Positions 29,701-36,556 are shown, numbered from the stretch's first letter. The stretch is 64,000 nt of DNA from Paenibacillus pini JCM 16418 (GCF_000576305.1 NZ_BAVZ01000003.1:1-64000), one strand, 5' to 3'. Made by a program: numbers and translations. The notes: generated by a model from the sequence alone, not told the origin.

Positions 29701-30506
29701 AAGCAACGATGTACCATGTACCGTTCGCCGTTCATATGCTTGGCAAGCTCGATGTGGAACGGCTGGAGGAAGCATTCCTTGTAATGATACGCCGCCATGA
29801 ATCGCTCAGAACAACATTCCATCACGAGGAAGACGAGTTCCGCCAGCGTGTACATGCTGAGCCGGTATTTACGTTGGAGCGAAACGCTAGACTTAGAATG
29901 GCGGCAAGCAAGCTGCTCGCGGAAGGCGGAGACGAAGGATTATTCGGCGGCATCAGCGCGCTGATGGAGCGCTTTATCCGTCCGTTTGATCTCGGCAATC
30001 TCCCGCTGTTCCGGGCCGGATTGATTTCGCTTGGCGAAGAGCGCAACCTGCTGTTGCTGGACTTTCATCATATTATTACCGACGGCGTCTCTGTCAGCGT
30101 CCTGCTGCAGGAACTGACCACTCTGTACGGAGGAGGAGAGCTACCGGAGCTGGATATACAGTACCGGGATTACACGGTATGGCAAGAAGAACGAATCGGG
30201 AGCGAGGCCTATATGGGGCATGAGCGCTACTGGCTGGAGGCGTTCGAAGGGGAGCTGCCGAAGCTTGAACTCAAGACGGCCATGCCTAGGCAGGAACTTC
30301 AAAACTTCGAGGGCGGTCTGATCAACTTCAGACTGGATGAGGAGCTGACGCTCAAGATCAAGGCGTTTGCGCGAGAACGCGGCACGACGTTGTATACGGT
30401 TCTGCTCGGGGCTTATTCAATGCTGCTGAGCAAATGGAGCGGAAATGAGGATATCATTATCGGTACGCCTGTAGCTGGCCGCAATCATGCAGAGCTGGAA
30501 GGCTGA
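20727..30506 (+). CDS. Hybrid PKS-NRPS: KS-ACP-C-A-PCP-C-A-PCP-C (main part, frameshifted)
   Basis: ATG 20727 is chosen because AGGAGG lies just before it; the frame is open further upstream. Order: ketosynthase (Cys204 in DTACSSS, then HGTGTSLGDP and NIGHLDHAAG), a post-KS linker ending LPLPTYPF with no acyltransferase, ACP (Ser716), C (HH at 961), A (about 1290-1770), PCP (Ser1824), C (HH at 2020), A (about 2380-2870), PCP (Ser2918), C (HH at 3114). The KS should add one malonyl unit to the peptide from the first NRPS, and lack of a KR predicts an unreduced beta-keto group. A-domain pockets read DVAYLGGVC (no match I recognise) and DIVQMGLVW (close to glycine codes such as DILQLGLIW). The frame stops at TGA 30504 inside the final C domain; one missing base near 30501-30503 joins it to the next entry, giving about 3416 residues. 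Confidence 0.93.
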   Translation: MFQLNLLDTKKDTSGRKGRSGGSVSNVSLKDIAIVGISAKLPRAESHEAFWELLRSGNDLVGGFPDSRKEELKPYLRRMEAQYGSVSFFDGAYIEDISGFDYSFFRFSPKEASLMSPAQRLFLQTAWGALENGGYGGDALHGSRTGVFIGYNGDALHDYKRVIEALDPDALSMAAPGNLSSMIPSRISYLLNLRGPAISVDTACSSSLVAVHLACQSIRSGECEAAIAGSVKINVLPLDTGIRLGIESSDNRARTFDDSADGTGIGDGVIALLLKPLSRAQEDGDHIYAVIKGSAMNQDGSSVGITAPNALAQEDVIARAWQDADIDPETVTYMEAHGTGTSLGDPIEIDGLTRAFRRYTDKRQFCAIGSLKTNIGHLDHAAGIAGLLKSILSLVHKQLPPTLHYRSPNRNISFVDSPVYVNDELTPWETDGEVRRCGVSAFGMSGTNCHVVLEEAPNGTTSGHSDKTELFCLSAHSMTALERLVLLTRDWVLQHRDDERPSLADLCYTLAIGRGAHRYRLAIAVSSWEELDQTLHVVAESGLTGLALPNVRFGTSDSASHGSMRPQDVPNEREMEALELGQRYVDGYEIDWKAIYLGQRRLRLPLPTYPFDSHHCWVEEAHSGAALHTPFTTWTGYSFGGDIPEELEQEMNETFSRWQAVLDRSGPMKSQRRGVVLTGERSGLEWEQHVADVWGELLGYDELPAVAGFYELGGDSIIALKIVNRLSELAGVRIQATDLLGNADLPSFTALIERRLRESGVATAQRTKDENEGQGADVGNDVHKVNGSHEVQVVAASSNGTEESCVHIGQSTSQEASDSLYSYTLEPIPQAPPQEHYPISSPQKRMYLQQQATPDDRSYNLPELLHLDGAIDADRLEAVLQDIVERHETLRTTFHVIDGEIRQRIHDAIPFRLIRIKVDETEADGVLQSLFQPFKLDSAPLLRAALLTLEPERHVLFLDMHHIASDGMSAGILLTDLMTLYQGGSLPPLPLQYKDYAVWQESRPLSANAEQYWREQCQRDWPTLSLPTDAPRPPVKGGRGETFDVYVEAGLTAAVRSLAAESGATPFMVLLSAYYTFLAHYTGAEDIVVGTPIAGRNRRELEAIAGMFTGTLALRAFPSADKPFRVFLTEVKEMATGAYAHADYPFEEIAQWMDRRDASRSPLFDTMFIMQNLGIPNASAAGLSYRHKRFEHGTAKYDLMIQAVENDAELRLVVEYNADLFRRSTAEQFMRHYVQLLRSVTLRPGATLGEAEMLTEEERLHMLALGRREADFALPRCLHECFKEQAAAVPGLPAVSCDGNFLTYGELDRRTDALARTLRAKGAGRGSVVGIMAERSIPMLTAMLAVMKAGGAYMPVDPHYPDERILYMLEDSGAELVFVDGAHTEATAVLSGSLQVLDIADETLFSGGEDATIAWPQDAADPMYVIYTSGSTGQPKGVIVPHRSFYNFGHSLRAFFEGQYGEGDRCLSLTNISFDVSVAELFMPLMFGACTVLYPEPKLLDPRRIAEVIMEEQITFAYLPPSLLNEVARLLEQSDSVIPLDKMLVGVEPINDETLELYTKLNPEIRIINGYGPTEATVCSNMYEYKPGAYRGGYVPIGGPMHNVEIYIFGYGGQLAPIGASGELYIAGSGLANGYVNKPDMTAERFLPHPYREGRFMYRTGDIAKWLPDGNAMYVERADQQVKIRGVRIEMNEVRSQLISLTEVEDAIVVVREQANGDKELCAYVVASDKLSSREWRRKLKDKLPEAMIPAYIAAIDAIPLTPNGKVDRRSLPEPEFGLRERGELELPRDGMEERVAAIWKEVLGDTTGPFGIHDDFFELGGHSLKAAVLAGKLQQETGALVPLSLIFELTSIAEMSAWLKEQDGTTAASVPIPKAEHREWYPMSRAQRRQYMMQMLAEDATMYHVPFALRLQGRLDAARLEDSFTALIDRHESLRTTFHMTNDDFRQIVHPPYAFKLEELDPAVWSRDAALRGTKPNSAEITRLMELFQRPFHLDKLPLLRAGLLRLNEEDHILLLDVHHIITDGVSSSLLVNELSQLYGGQALPNLRVQYSDYAVWQEAGFANAAYAGHERYWKEIFEGKLAVLELPTDCPRPSLPSYKGRRHLFRLDARTTAEARKLAREAKTTLYTVLLGAFAAMLAKYSGQAEVIVGTPAAGREHADTHSMIGMFVNTLALRTKPERDKTVRVYMAELHNHVVEALSRQTYPFEELVEGLKADSDRSRNPLFDAMFVLQNMDRAVMEAGGIVFQEMPFEAGTSKFDLTLEAVEREEEIELQLEYATDLFHEETACRMAESYTVLVREMCRSQDRTVGELELMSESERGELLARLTGRGMPVQAASREGSKGRMDIRAEKGMTNQQGDLAVTYAQATVEWTGFVQEVERQAARTPDAAAIQFGAETVTYAELNERANRLAHSLRAKGVGPERIVALMASRNPLLLVAILGVLKAGGAYVAIDPAYPKERINWMLEDCGDAFLLTEKAYAGVVKRAVAEWYLDDPELYAADRGNPECVHKPDHLAYVLYTSGSTGRPKGVMIEHRGLAHFVTGFRDRIPFEKGQSILAMASVSFDIFVVENLLPLTLGMRIVLASEEERGDAALLQGLIDAHSVDVLQITPSRFKWWMNQRGETDGLQKLRILMIGAEPLTVDVLHRLRASTGARLFNLYGPTETTVWTSTREVTEGEDISIGTPIEGSIMMVLDEGLKLQPTGVTGEICIGGPGVGRGYLSHPEWDVAFVPNPYAPGERMYRTGDLGRRLENGEFVYAGRRDFQVKIRGHRIEIGEIEQLLLRHEQVKETVVTAFQEEDEEYALCAYVVMQNAASADDDSEGRSITQLRGYLGDKLPSYMVPAFMVVLNEVPLTPTGKIDRRALPKPGPSEAGKRELVALSTDTERKLAEIWKELLGTDAISAKDSFFELGGHSLKAAGMVSRIAERFGIQMPLRDIFMNPTLEGLAAHLDTSGTVAAARIPKQPEREHYPMSRAQRRQFMMGLISDEATMYHVPFAVHMLGKLDVERLEEAFLVMIRRHESLRTTFHHEEDEFRQRVHAEPVFTLERNARLRMAASKLLAEGGDEGLFGGISALMERFIRPFDLGNLPLFRAGLISLGEERNLLLLDFHHIITDGVSVSVLLQELTTLYGGGELPELDIQYRDYTVWQEERIGSEAYMGHERYWLEAFEGELPKLELKTAMPRQELQNFEGGLINFRLDEELTLKIKAFARERGTTLYTVLLGAYSMLLSKWSGNEDIIIGTPVAGRNHAELEG

Positions 30507-30976
30507 TCGGGATGTTCGTCAATACGGTCGTCATTCGCAGCTTCCCAGAATCGTACCGCACCGTTGGCGATTATTTGTCCGAGCTGCATGAGGATGTATT
30601 ACGGGCACTGGAGCATCAGGATTATCCGTTCGAGGATTTGGTGCAAAAACTCGGGATCGAACAGGATCGCAGCCGTAATCCGCTGTTCGATACGATGTTT
30701 ATTTTGCAAAATATCGATCGCGTCGCTTACCGTTCGGGTGGCACTGAATTTGACCCCAAAGAGTTCGATCCAGGCGTCAGCAAATTCGATTTGACGCTAG
30801 AAGCGGCGGAGCGGGACGGCAGAATCGGCTTTTCACTGGAATATGCGACAAGTCTTTTCCGTGAAGAAACGGCTCGGGAACTGGCTGATGATTATACGGC
30901 GATCATGTGCGCGTTAGTCGAAGACGGAGCAAGCAAAAAAATCAGTGCTGTACTTGCGGGAACCAAGCTTACTTGA
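30503..30976 (+). CDS. C-terminal end of the hybrid PKS-NRPS (end of terminal C domain)
   Basis: In the shifted frame the expected continuation G-[L]-I-G-M-F-V-N-T-V-V-I-R is followed by the rest of a condensation domain, including SRNPLFDTMFILQN and SKFDLTLE. No PCP, thioesterase or reductase follows; the protein ends after the C domain. A terminal C domain implies release by condensation with a free amine or alcohol, or hand-over to a partner. The BtrH-like gene starts 33 bp downstream. Confidence 0.88.
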   Translation: MIGMFVNTVVIRSFPESYRTVGDYLSELHEDVLRALEHQDYPFEDLVQKLGIEQDRSRNPLFDTMFILQNIDRVAYRSGGTEFDPKEFDPGVSKFDLTLEAAERDGRIGFSLEYATSLFREETARELADDYTAIMCALVEDGASKKISAVLAGTKLT

Positions 30977-31009
30977 ACCGACATTCTAAACCTAAGGAGG
31001 CGGCGAACA

Positions 31010-31981
31010 ATGAAGCTGTCAATTGAAAGGAAACCTTTTAACGAGTTTTGGATGAACTGTATGCTGAATCAGGCGTTTTCCATTGCGGTGTCGGAGGAGC
31101 CCAGCTATAAGGATGCGGCGTATTTGAACATTTACCGTTACTACCCTTGGGAGGCCGCAACGGACAAGGACTTCCGCTATCCGACAATAGACACACTGTA
31201 TTATATGGACGATCCGGCCAGATTCCCACTGTCGCAGGTGATCCGCTATATCGAGCCTGGTCATTTCCGCAGTAGGGAGACGATGCTGGAGGAAATCAGA
31301 GCGATGCTTAAGGGTGGACGCAACTTGAGCGTAAACGTCGATTTGTATGACTGGCTACCGGGCAGCATGGCCTGGAAAAAGTTCCACTGGTATCATTATT
31401 CGCTGTTAAACGGATACGACAAGGAACGGGGCGTCTTCTACGTTATTGACGATACGCTTGCGGGTTACGAGGAGCATGAGGTTTCAGAGGAAAGGCTGCT
31501 CAAGGCTTACAGTAACTCGGAATACAATGTGAATCCGGACTATTTGGGCCCAGCCTTCTACGTATACAATCTGCACGAAAAGGTTCAACCTTATGAGTTG
31601 AAGCTTGCTGAAGTGGTGGAAAATGCTGAGCGGCTGGCAAGGGAGCTTGGTGAGTTCTCAATAGAGGGCATGTGGAATGTAGATTCCGACCCTGAGAGAA
31701 GGCAAGCTCACTTAACCTATGGCCTTGTCGGCGTCAACATCATTTGCAACCGGCATATCGCCAACATGTCGCTGCTCCGCTCCATGCGGGAGAAGAAGTT
31801 AATCGGAGAAGCGCTGCATGAGACGTTGTCCGCTCAGCTTGGCGCAGTGAAGGACGGTTGGGATCTGATAAAGGATCGCTTTGTGACGGGAGACTTCGAA
31901 CGCGGCAGAGAACTGGCGCTCGCAGAGGGTTTGTTTGCGAAGGAAAAAGCGTTTTGGACCACGCTTGTCGCTGGCGCGTAG
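31010..31981 (+). CDS. BtrH-N-type (C39-like) protein, putative acyltransferase
   Basis: ATG follows TAAGGAGG by 9 bp; 323 residues, no signal peptide. The N-terminal half resembles the BtrH N-terminal/papain-like fold: Cys17 in NCMLNQ, a His in HYSLLNGYD and an acidic site in YVIDDT are in the right order for a Cys-His-Asp triad. BtrH of butirosin biosynthesis moves an acyl chain from a carrier protein onto an amine. Placed directly after an NRPS that ends in a C domain and lacks a thioesterase, this protein may transfer the finished chain to an acceptor. The C-terminal half is helical and unassigned. Family moderately sure; role inferred. Confidence 0.7.
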   Translation: MKLSIERKPFNEFWMNCMLNQAFSIAVSEEPSYKDAAYLNIYRYYPWEAATDKDFRYPTIDTLYYMDDPARFPLSQVIRYIEPGHFRSRETMLEEIRAMLKGGRNLSVNVDLYDWLPGSMAWKKFHWYHYSLLNGYDKERGVFYVIDDTLAGYEEHEVSEERLLKAYSNSEYNVNPDYLGPAFYVYNLHEKVQPYELKLAEVVENAERLARELGEFSIEGMWNVDSDPERRQAHLTYGLVGVNIICNRHIANMSLLRSMREKKLIGEALHETLSAQLGAVKDGWDLIKDRFVTGDFERGRELALAEGLFAKEKAFWTTLVAGA

Positions 31982-32021
31982 AAGCCACATCCGTCAACAT
32001 GTTACCCGGGAGGCGGGCGTT

Positions 32022-32737
32022 ATGACGATATCTTTAATTTGTTTGCCATATGCAGGAGCTCCGCACAAGTGTACAAGCGCTGGACGAACCGGCTGCATCC
32101 TAGCGTACGTCTGGTGCCGGCCGAATTGGCTGGCAGAGGAAGCCGTATGGGCGAGCCGTTTTATGAGGACGTGGCGGACGCCGTAAGGGATTTGCTGCCA
32201 CTGGTGCTGGAGACGGCGCTTGTCTCCGATTCATATGCTTTATTCGGCCACAGCATGGGTAGCTTACTTGGGTATGAGTTGCTGCATGCGCTGCGGGAAG
32301 AAGGATGCCCACTGCCTACGGCAGTCTTCCTCTCGGGCAGGGGGGCGCCACATTGCGAGCTGAAGGAGGCTCTCCGGACTCATATGCTTCCGGATCACGA
32401 GTTTCTAGAGGAGATTAAACGGTTCGGTGGCATGCCGGACGAGCTGTTTCAGCATCGGGAGCTGCTGAATATGTTTATGCCGATCCTAAGAGCCGACTTC
32501 AAGCTTGTCGGCGAATACGAGCATCGGATGCGGACACCTCTGCCGCTCCGGCTCTTCATCATGAGCGGCAAGGATGACGTCTGCGTCAAAGGTCCTCTCA
32601 GTGAATGGGAGCGTTATGCGACAGAAGGCAGTGAGCTGATGCTGTTTGAAGGAGGACATTTTTTCCTTCATGAGCAGGAACGCGATGTTGTAGCGGTGAT
32701 AAACAAAATGCTGACCGAGGCACCTGCCCCGATCTAA
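32022..32737 (+). CDS. Type II thioesterase (frameshifted near the start)
   Basis: The alpha/beta hydrolase has nucleophile motif GHSMGSLLGYE and a late catalytic His in EGGHFFLH, typical of type II thioesterases that clear misprimed carrier proteins. The real N-terminus MTISLICLPYAG starts at ATG 32022 (GGGAGGCGGG before it), but the frame is lost at GCAGGAGCTCC (about 32055). One restored base gives LPYAG followed by SSAQVYKRW, the usual start of this family, and a 238-residue protein. The frame starting at 32039 alone would lack the first beta strand. It sits 40 bp after the BtrH-like gene in the same operon. Confidence 0.9.
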
Positions 32738-32758
32738 CCCTGAGGAGCGTGATGAAAG

Positions 32759-34039
32759 ATGCTGAACAAACATGCGATATGGTTGCCCGGTCAGGGCTCT
32801 CAGCGCGTCGGAATGGGAAAAGCACTAAGTGTGCGGCATGCTGTTGTCAAAAGGACAGTGGAGGAAGCGAACGACGTACTTGGCATGCGCCTTGACAGCC
32901 TGATGTTTGAGGGACCAATGACGGAGCTGACGCGGACGGACAATGCCCAACCCGCCATTCTTACGCTTGGCGTGGCAATGTACCGCGTCTATAGCCAGGA
33001 ATGGGGATACCTACCTGCTATGGCTGCTGGCCACAGCCTAGGCGAGATTACCGCTTTAACCTGCGCGGGGGCCTTAACGTTCACGGATGCACTCAAGCTA
33101 GTACGACGCCGCGGTGAATTGATGCAAGCTGCCGCCGCTACGGGTATTGGCGCAATGACCGCCGTGAACGGGCCGAGTTATGATGTTGTCGCCAAAGTAT
33201 GCTTGGAAACCAGCGCAGGCTGCGCGGACGGAAGCCGTATGGTTGTAGTATCAAATATCAATTCTGAGCGACAAACGGTGATTTCGGGCCACAAAGAGGC
33301 TGTCGATGAAGCGTCGGAAAAACTGTCCGCACATGGTGCAGAGGTCATTTCGCTGCAGGTAAGCGCGCCGTTCCACAGCCCGTTGATGGCGCCAGCGGCG
33401 GCGCAATTTTCTGAAGTGCTGAGCCGCGTCTCGTTTGGAGAAATGGAATTTCCCGTAGTTTCCTCCTTGACGGGTCTGCCTTACGGAAATACGTCTGAGA
33501 TCATGGGTATGCTGGCAAGGGGATTGACGGACCCCGTCAATTGGCAGGCTGTTCTTGCATTTCAGAAGAGCATGGGAGTTGCCTCTGCCGTGGAACTGGG
33601 TCCGGGCAATGTATTGAAGAGGCTAGGTCAACCCTACGGAATACGCGTATTCGCTTTTGACGACAAAGAGGATGAGGCGTATCTGGGTGCAGCAAGCCGA
33701 CAAACGGACGCTTATTCGATTGAACTGCTTAATCGTTGTCTGGCTATCGCCACTTGCGTCCGCAACCGTAACTGGAACGCGGCCGAATATGAACAAGGCG
33801 TCGTTTCGCCTTATCGCAGCGTGCAGCAGCTAGTCGACCGACTGCGGGAGACGGAAGAGGAAGTGGCGGAGGTGCATGTTCGGCAAGCGCTGGCGATGCT
33901 GGAATCAGTGTTTCTTACCAAAGGCACGTCCCCCGAAGAGCAGGAGCGGCGGCTTACAAGACTGCAAGATGAGTTCGGCATGCGCAGCTTGCCAGGTGTT
34001 TCTCACGCCGACCGACCATACGCGGGCAGTCTATTATAG
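32759..34039 (+). CDS. Malonyl-CoA:ACP transacylase acting in trans (FenF/ItuD-like)
   Basis: FabD-family signatures: LPGQGSQ near the start, nucleophile GHSLGE (Ser about 92), malonate-binding Arg in VRRRGELM and catalytic His in SAPFHS. It should load malonyl on the AT-less KS-ACP module of this operon, as FenF-type enzymes do in iturin-family clusters. At 426 residues it exceeds the usual FabD length (about 310); the extra 110 C-terminal residues are charged and helical and end in LPGVSHADRPYAGSLL. A similar tail ending in LPGVSHA-type sequence has no function I can name. GAGGAG precedes the start and the M20 gene follows 14 bp after the stop. Confidence 0.92.
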   Translation: MLNKHAIWLPGQGSQRVGMGKALSVRHAVVKRTVEEANDVLGMRLDSLMFEGPMTELTRTDNAQPAILTLGVAMYRVYSQEWGYLPAMAAGHSLGEITALTCAGALTFTDALKLVRRRGELMQAAAATGIGAMTAVNGPSYDVVAKVCLETSAGCADGSRMVVVSNINSERQTVISGHKEAVDEASEKLSAHGAEVISLQVSAPFHSPLMAPAAAQFSEVLSRVSFGEMEFPVVSSLTGLPYGNTSEIMGMLARGLTDPVNWQAVLAFQKSMGVASAVELGPGNVLKRLGQPYGIRVFAFDDKEDEAYLGAASRQTDAYSIELLNRCLAIATCVRNRNWNAAEYEQGVVSPYRSVQQLVDRLRETEEEVAEVHVRQALAMLESVFLTKGTSPEEQERRLTRLQDEFGMRSLPGVSHADRPYAGSLL

Positions 34040-34053
34040 GAAGGAGTGGGCTC

Positions 34054-35442
34054 ATGGGTATCCAGCTTGCCAATGACGAGTTGGAACAGGAAAGAGTGAA
34101 GCGTTATGCTGAGCTACCATCTCCCGTGGAGATTTTGCAGGCATTGATCCGGTTTGATACAACAAATCCACCGGGAGAGGAAGCCGCATGCATCATGTAT
34201 ATTCGACAACTGCTTGAGGATGCGGGCATTGAAACGCGGATCTGTGCGCTTGACCCGGCCCGGCCTAATCTGCTGGCCCGAATAAAGGGCAGCGGGGAGG
34301 TACCACCGCTACTGCTATATGGGCATGTCGACGTCGTTGGCGTCGACATGCAGGACTGGAGCCGCGACCCATTTGGAGGCGACATTGAGGAAGGATTCGT
34401 CTGGGGGCGGGGAGCGCTTGATATGAAAGGCGGCGTGGCGATGCTCGTATCGGCTTTCATCCGCGCGCATGTCAGCAAGCTACCGCTGCACGGCGATCTC
34501 ATTCTGGCGATTGTCAGCGACGAGGAAGCAGGGGGCGAGTACGGGGCTTCCTTCCTGGTAGAGCGGCATGCCGATTATTTTGCGGGCGTAAAGTATGCGC
34601 TCGGCGAATTCGGCGGCTTCACGTTTCATGCGCTAGGGAAAACCTTTTATCCAATTATGGTGGCGGAAAAGCAGCTATGTTGGCTCAAAGCGACGATTCG
34701 AGGAGACGGAGGCCACGGTTCCATGGACAAGCCGGGAGCCGACTGTATGGCGCAATTGGGTAACATACTTCAATCGCTTAGCAGGAATAAGCTGCCGTTA
34801 CGTTCAACACCTGCGGCCCGGTTGATGATTGAAGGCATGTCCGCTGCGCTGCCGCTGCTGCCTGCACTGCTGCTGAGGGGGCTCTTGCATCCACGTCTGG
34901 GCGGCCTCATTCTGAAGCTGTTGGGAAATAAGGGCGGGATGTTCGCCCCGCTTCTGCGTAATACGGTCAGCGCGACCGTCGTTCGCGGCGGAGAGAAAAT
35001 CAACGTTCATCCAAGCGAAATTACGGTCGAGCTGGACGGGCGCACACTGCCGGGTGTCACTCCGAAGGAATTTATGGACGAGCTGCGCCGATTCGCAATT
35101 AATGATTCGATCAGGTTGGAAGTGCTGCGCCATGACCCATGCACCGCATCTCCCGACATGGGGCTATTCGGGTTACTGTCCGATGTACTGAAAGAAGCGG
35201 ATAGGGAGGCCGTTCCGGTGCCGATGCTGCTGCCCGGAGGAACAGACGGAAGATTGTTTGCAAGACTCGGCATCCAAACCTACGGCTTCCTGCCAATGCC
35301 GCTTCCCAAGGACATGCAGTTTACAAAACTGATTCATGCGGCAGATGAACGCATTCCTGTAGAAGCGATCGGGTTCGGTACGGATGCGATTTACCGGGTG
35401 CTGGAGCGATACGGAGCGCAGCCGCTGTCATCGAATGGTTAG
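34054..35442 (+). CDS. M20-family metallopeptidase (ArgE/DapE/carboxypeptidase-like)
   Basis: 462 residues. Zinc-site motifs are complete: YGHVDVVG, the RGALDMKGG Asp, and SDEEAGGEYG with the general-base Glu. An inserted dimerisation domain (about residues 200-360) precedes the C-terminal catalytic part with GGTDGR. AAGGAG precedes ATG 34054. M20 enzymes hydrolyse N-acyl or peptide bonds in the cytoplasm unless exported, and no signal peptide is visible. As last gene of the biosynthetic operon, before a terminator, it may trim the product or inactivate it for self-protection (inference). Family is sure, substrate unknown. Confidence 0.88.
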   Translation: MGIQLANDELEQERVKRYAELPSPVEILQALIRFDTTNPPGEEAACIMYIRQLLEDAGIETRICALDPARPNLLARIKGSGEVPPLLLYGHVDVVGVDMQDWSRDPFGGDIEEGFVWGRGALDMKGGVAMLVSAFIRAHVSKLPLHGDLILAIVSDEEAGGEYGASFLVERHADYFAGVKYALGEFGGFTFHALGKTFYPIMVAEKQLCWLKATIRGDGGHGSMDKPGADCMAQLGNILQSLSRNKLPLRSTPAARLMIEGMSAALPLLPALLLRGLLHPRLGGLILKLLGNKGGMFAPLLRNTVSATVVRGGEKINVHPSEITVELDGRTLPGVTPKEFMDELRRFAINDSIRLEVLRHDPCTASPDMGLFGLLSDVLKEADREAVPVPMLLPGGTDGRLFARLGIQTYGFLPMPLPKDMQFTKLIHAADERIPVEAIGFGTDAIYRVLERYGAQPLSSNG

Positions 35443-35533
35443 AGTTTGCCGTACAACCGTAATGGATACAATACATTAAATTAAATCAGATCGCCCGACA
35501 TTGGTTCCAGAAGGCATTATAATTATTTTAAAA

Positions 35534-35568
35534 AGAAAAGCTTGATATATCAGGCTTTTCTTTTTTTA
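35534..35568 (+). terminator. Terminator at the end of the biosynthetic operon
   Basis: Stem AGAAAAGC (35534-35541) with GCTTTTCT (35554-35561), an inner TGATATATCA palindrome and a run of T's. It lies about 90 bp after the M20 stop. Confidence 0.85.
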
Positions 35569-35709
35569 TGTAAGAACATCTATCTCATACAACATGCAAA
35601 TTTAAGTCGGTGTAAAACTTTTGAGGAATAAGGATGAAGAGGATCGGTAATTGATTAACTTGGCCGATTAGAGAAGTTTAGTGAGGTTGAAATAAATTTT
35701 TAGAAATAG

Positions 35710-35739
35710 TTGACACCCACCACTACTCAGTGTTACGAT
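35710..35739 (+). promoter_or_regulatory. Promoter of the padR gene
   Basis: Perfect -35 TTGACA (35710-35715), an 18-bp spacer and TACGAT (35734-35739). A palindromic operator follows 7 bp later. Confidence 0.6.
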
Positions 35740-35746
35740 GTACCTG

Positions 35747-35765
35747 TAATAAGTATTACTTAATA
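35747..35765. promoter_or_regulatory. Candidate PadR operator 1
   Basis: TAATAAGTATTACTTAATA contains the palindrome AAGTA-T-TACTT. It matches the 19-mer before the ABC transporter (36638) at 17 of 19 positions. Lying just after the -10, it would allow autorepression. Confidence 0.6.
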
Positions 35766-35873
35766 GAGCTTGATATCCCAAAGCGATTGAGTAAAAATTC
35801 CCCTTGGTATTATGTTGTACTGAATATAAGTCAGACTAATTAGAGGAGGGACGAAATAAAGGAGGCGCTAAAC

Positions 35874-36221
35874 ATGGAAAATTTAACTGAAATGCTGAAG
35901 GGATCGCTGGAAGGCTGTGTACTGGAAATCATCAGCCGTCATGAAACCTATGGATACGAGATTACCCGACGATTGAACGATCTAGGCTTTACCGAAGTCG
36001 TGGAAGGGACTGTCTACACTATTCTCGTGCGATTAGAAAAGAAAAAACTGGTGAACATCGAAAAGAAACCGTCAGATATGGGGCCGCCCCGCAAATTTTA
36101 CTCACTAAATGAGGATGGTCGTCAGGAACTTAAATGCTTTTGGGAAAAATGGGATTTTGTATCATCGAAAATCAACGTCTTGAAATCAAGCTTTATAAAA
36201 GAAGGAGGAACAATAACATGA
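35874..36221 (+). CDS. PadR-family transcriptional regulator
   Basis: 115 residues with a winged-helix pattern: SLEGCVLEIISRHETYGYEI, then EGTVYTILVRLEKKKLV and PPRKFYSLNEDG, which are PadR hallmarks. AAAGGAGG precedes the start. PadR proteins usually repress adjacent efflux genes and respond to small molecules. It overlaps the DUF1048 gene by ATGA. Two copies of a matching palindrome, before this gene and before the ABC genes, are its probable binding sites. Confidence 0.9.
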   Translation: MENLTEMLKGSLEGCVLEIISRHETYGYEITRRLNDLGFTEVVEGTVYTILVRLEKKKLVNIEKKPSDMGPPRKFYSLNEDGRQELKCFWEKWDFVSSKINVLKSSFIKEGGTIT

Positions 36222-36556
36222 TGGAAATGTTCAAAAAAATGATTGGTGATAAAAAAGAGTACAAAATGATGATGGCACGGGTTGAAGCCCTGCCAGAGGA
36301 CTACGAGTTCGTATTTAAAAAAATTCAAAACTACATGTGGAATTTTGCGAGCGGCAATGGGATGGATATGCTGCACCTTCAATATGAATTAATAGAATTG
36401 TTCGAAGCCGGTGCGGCGGAAGGCAGACAAGTGCTGGAAATCACCGGGGACGACGTGGCGTACTTCGCCGACGAATTAGTCGCAAACGCAAAAACCTATG
36501 TCGTCAAGTATCGTGAAGATTTGAATCAGAGTATTTTGAACCGATTTAAAAAATAA
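36218..36556 (+). CDS. DUF1048-family protein
   Basis: 112 residues beginning MMEMFKKMIGDKKEYKMM, a small, mainly helical cytoplasmic protein of the DUF1048 type often found beside PadR regulators and ABC exporters. AAGGAGG sits 9 bp before ATG 36218; the start overlaps the padR stop, so the two are translationally coupled. No catalytic motif is visible and the molecular role is unknown. Confidence 0.85.
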   Translation: MMEMFKKMIGDKKEYKMMMARVEALPEDYEFVFKKIQNYMWNFASGNGMDMLHLQYELIELFEAGAAEGRQVLEITGDDVAYFADELVANAKTYVVKYREDLNQSILNRFKK

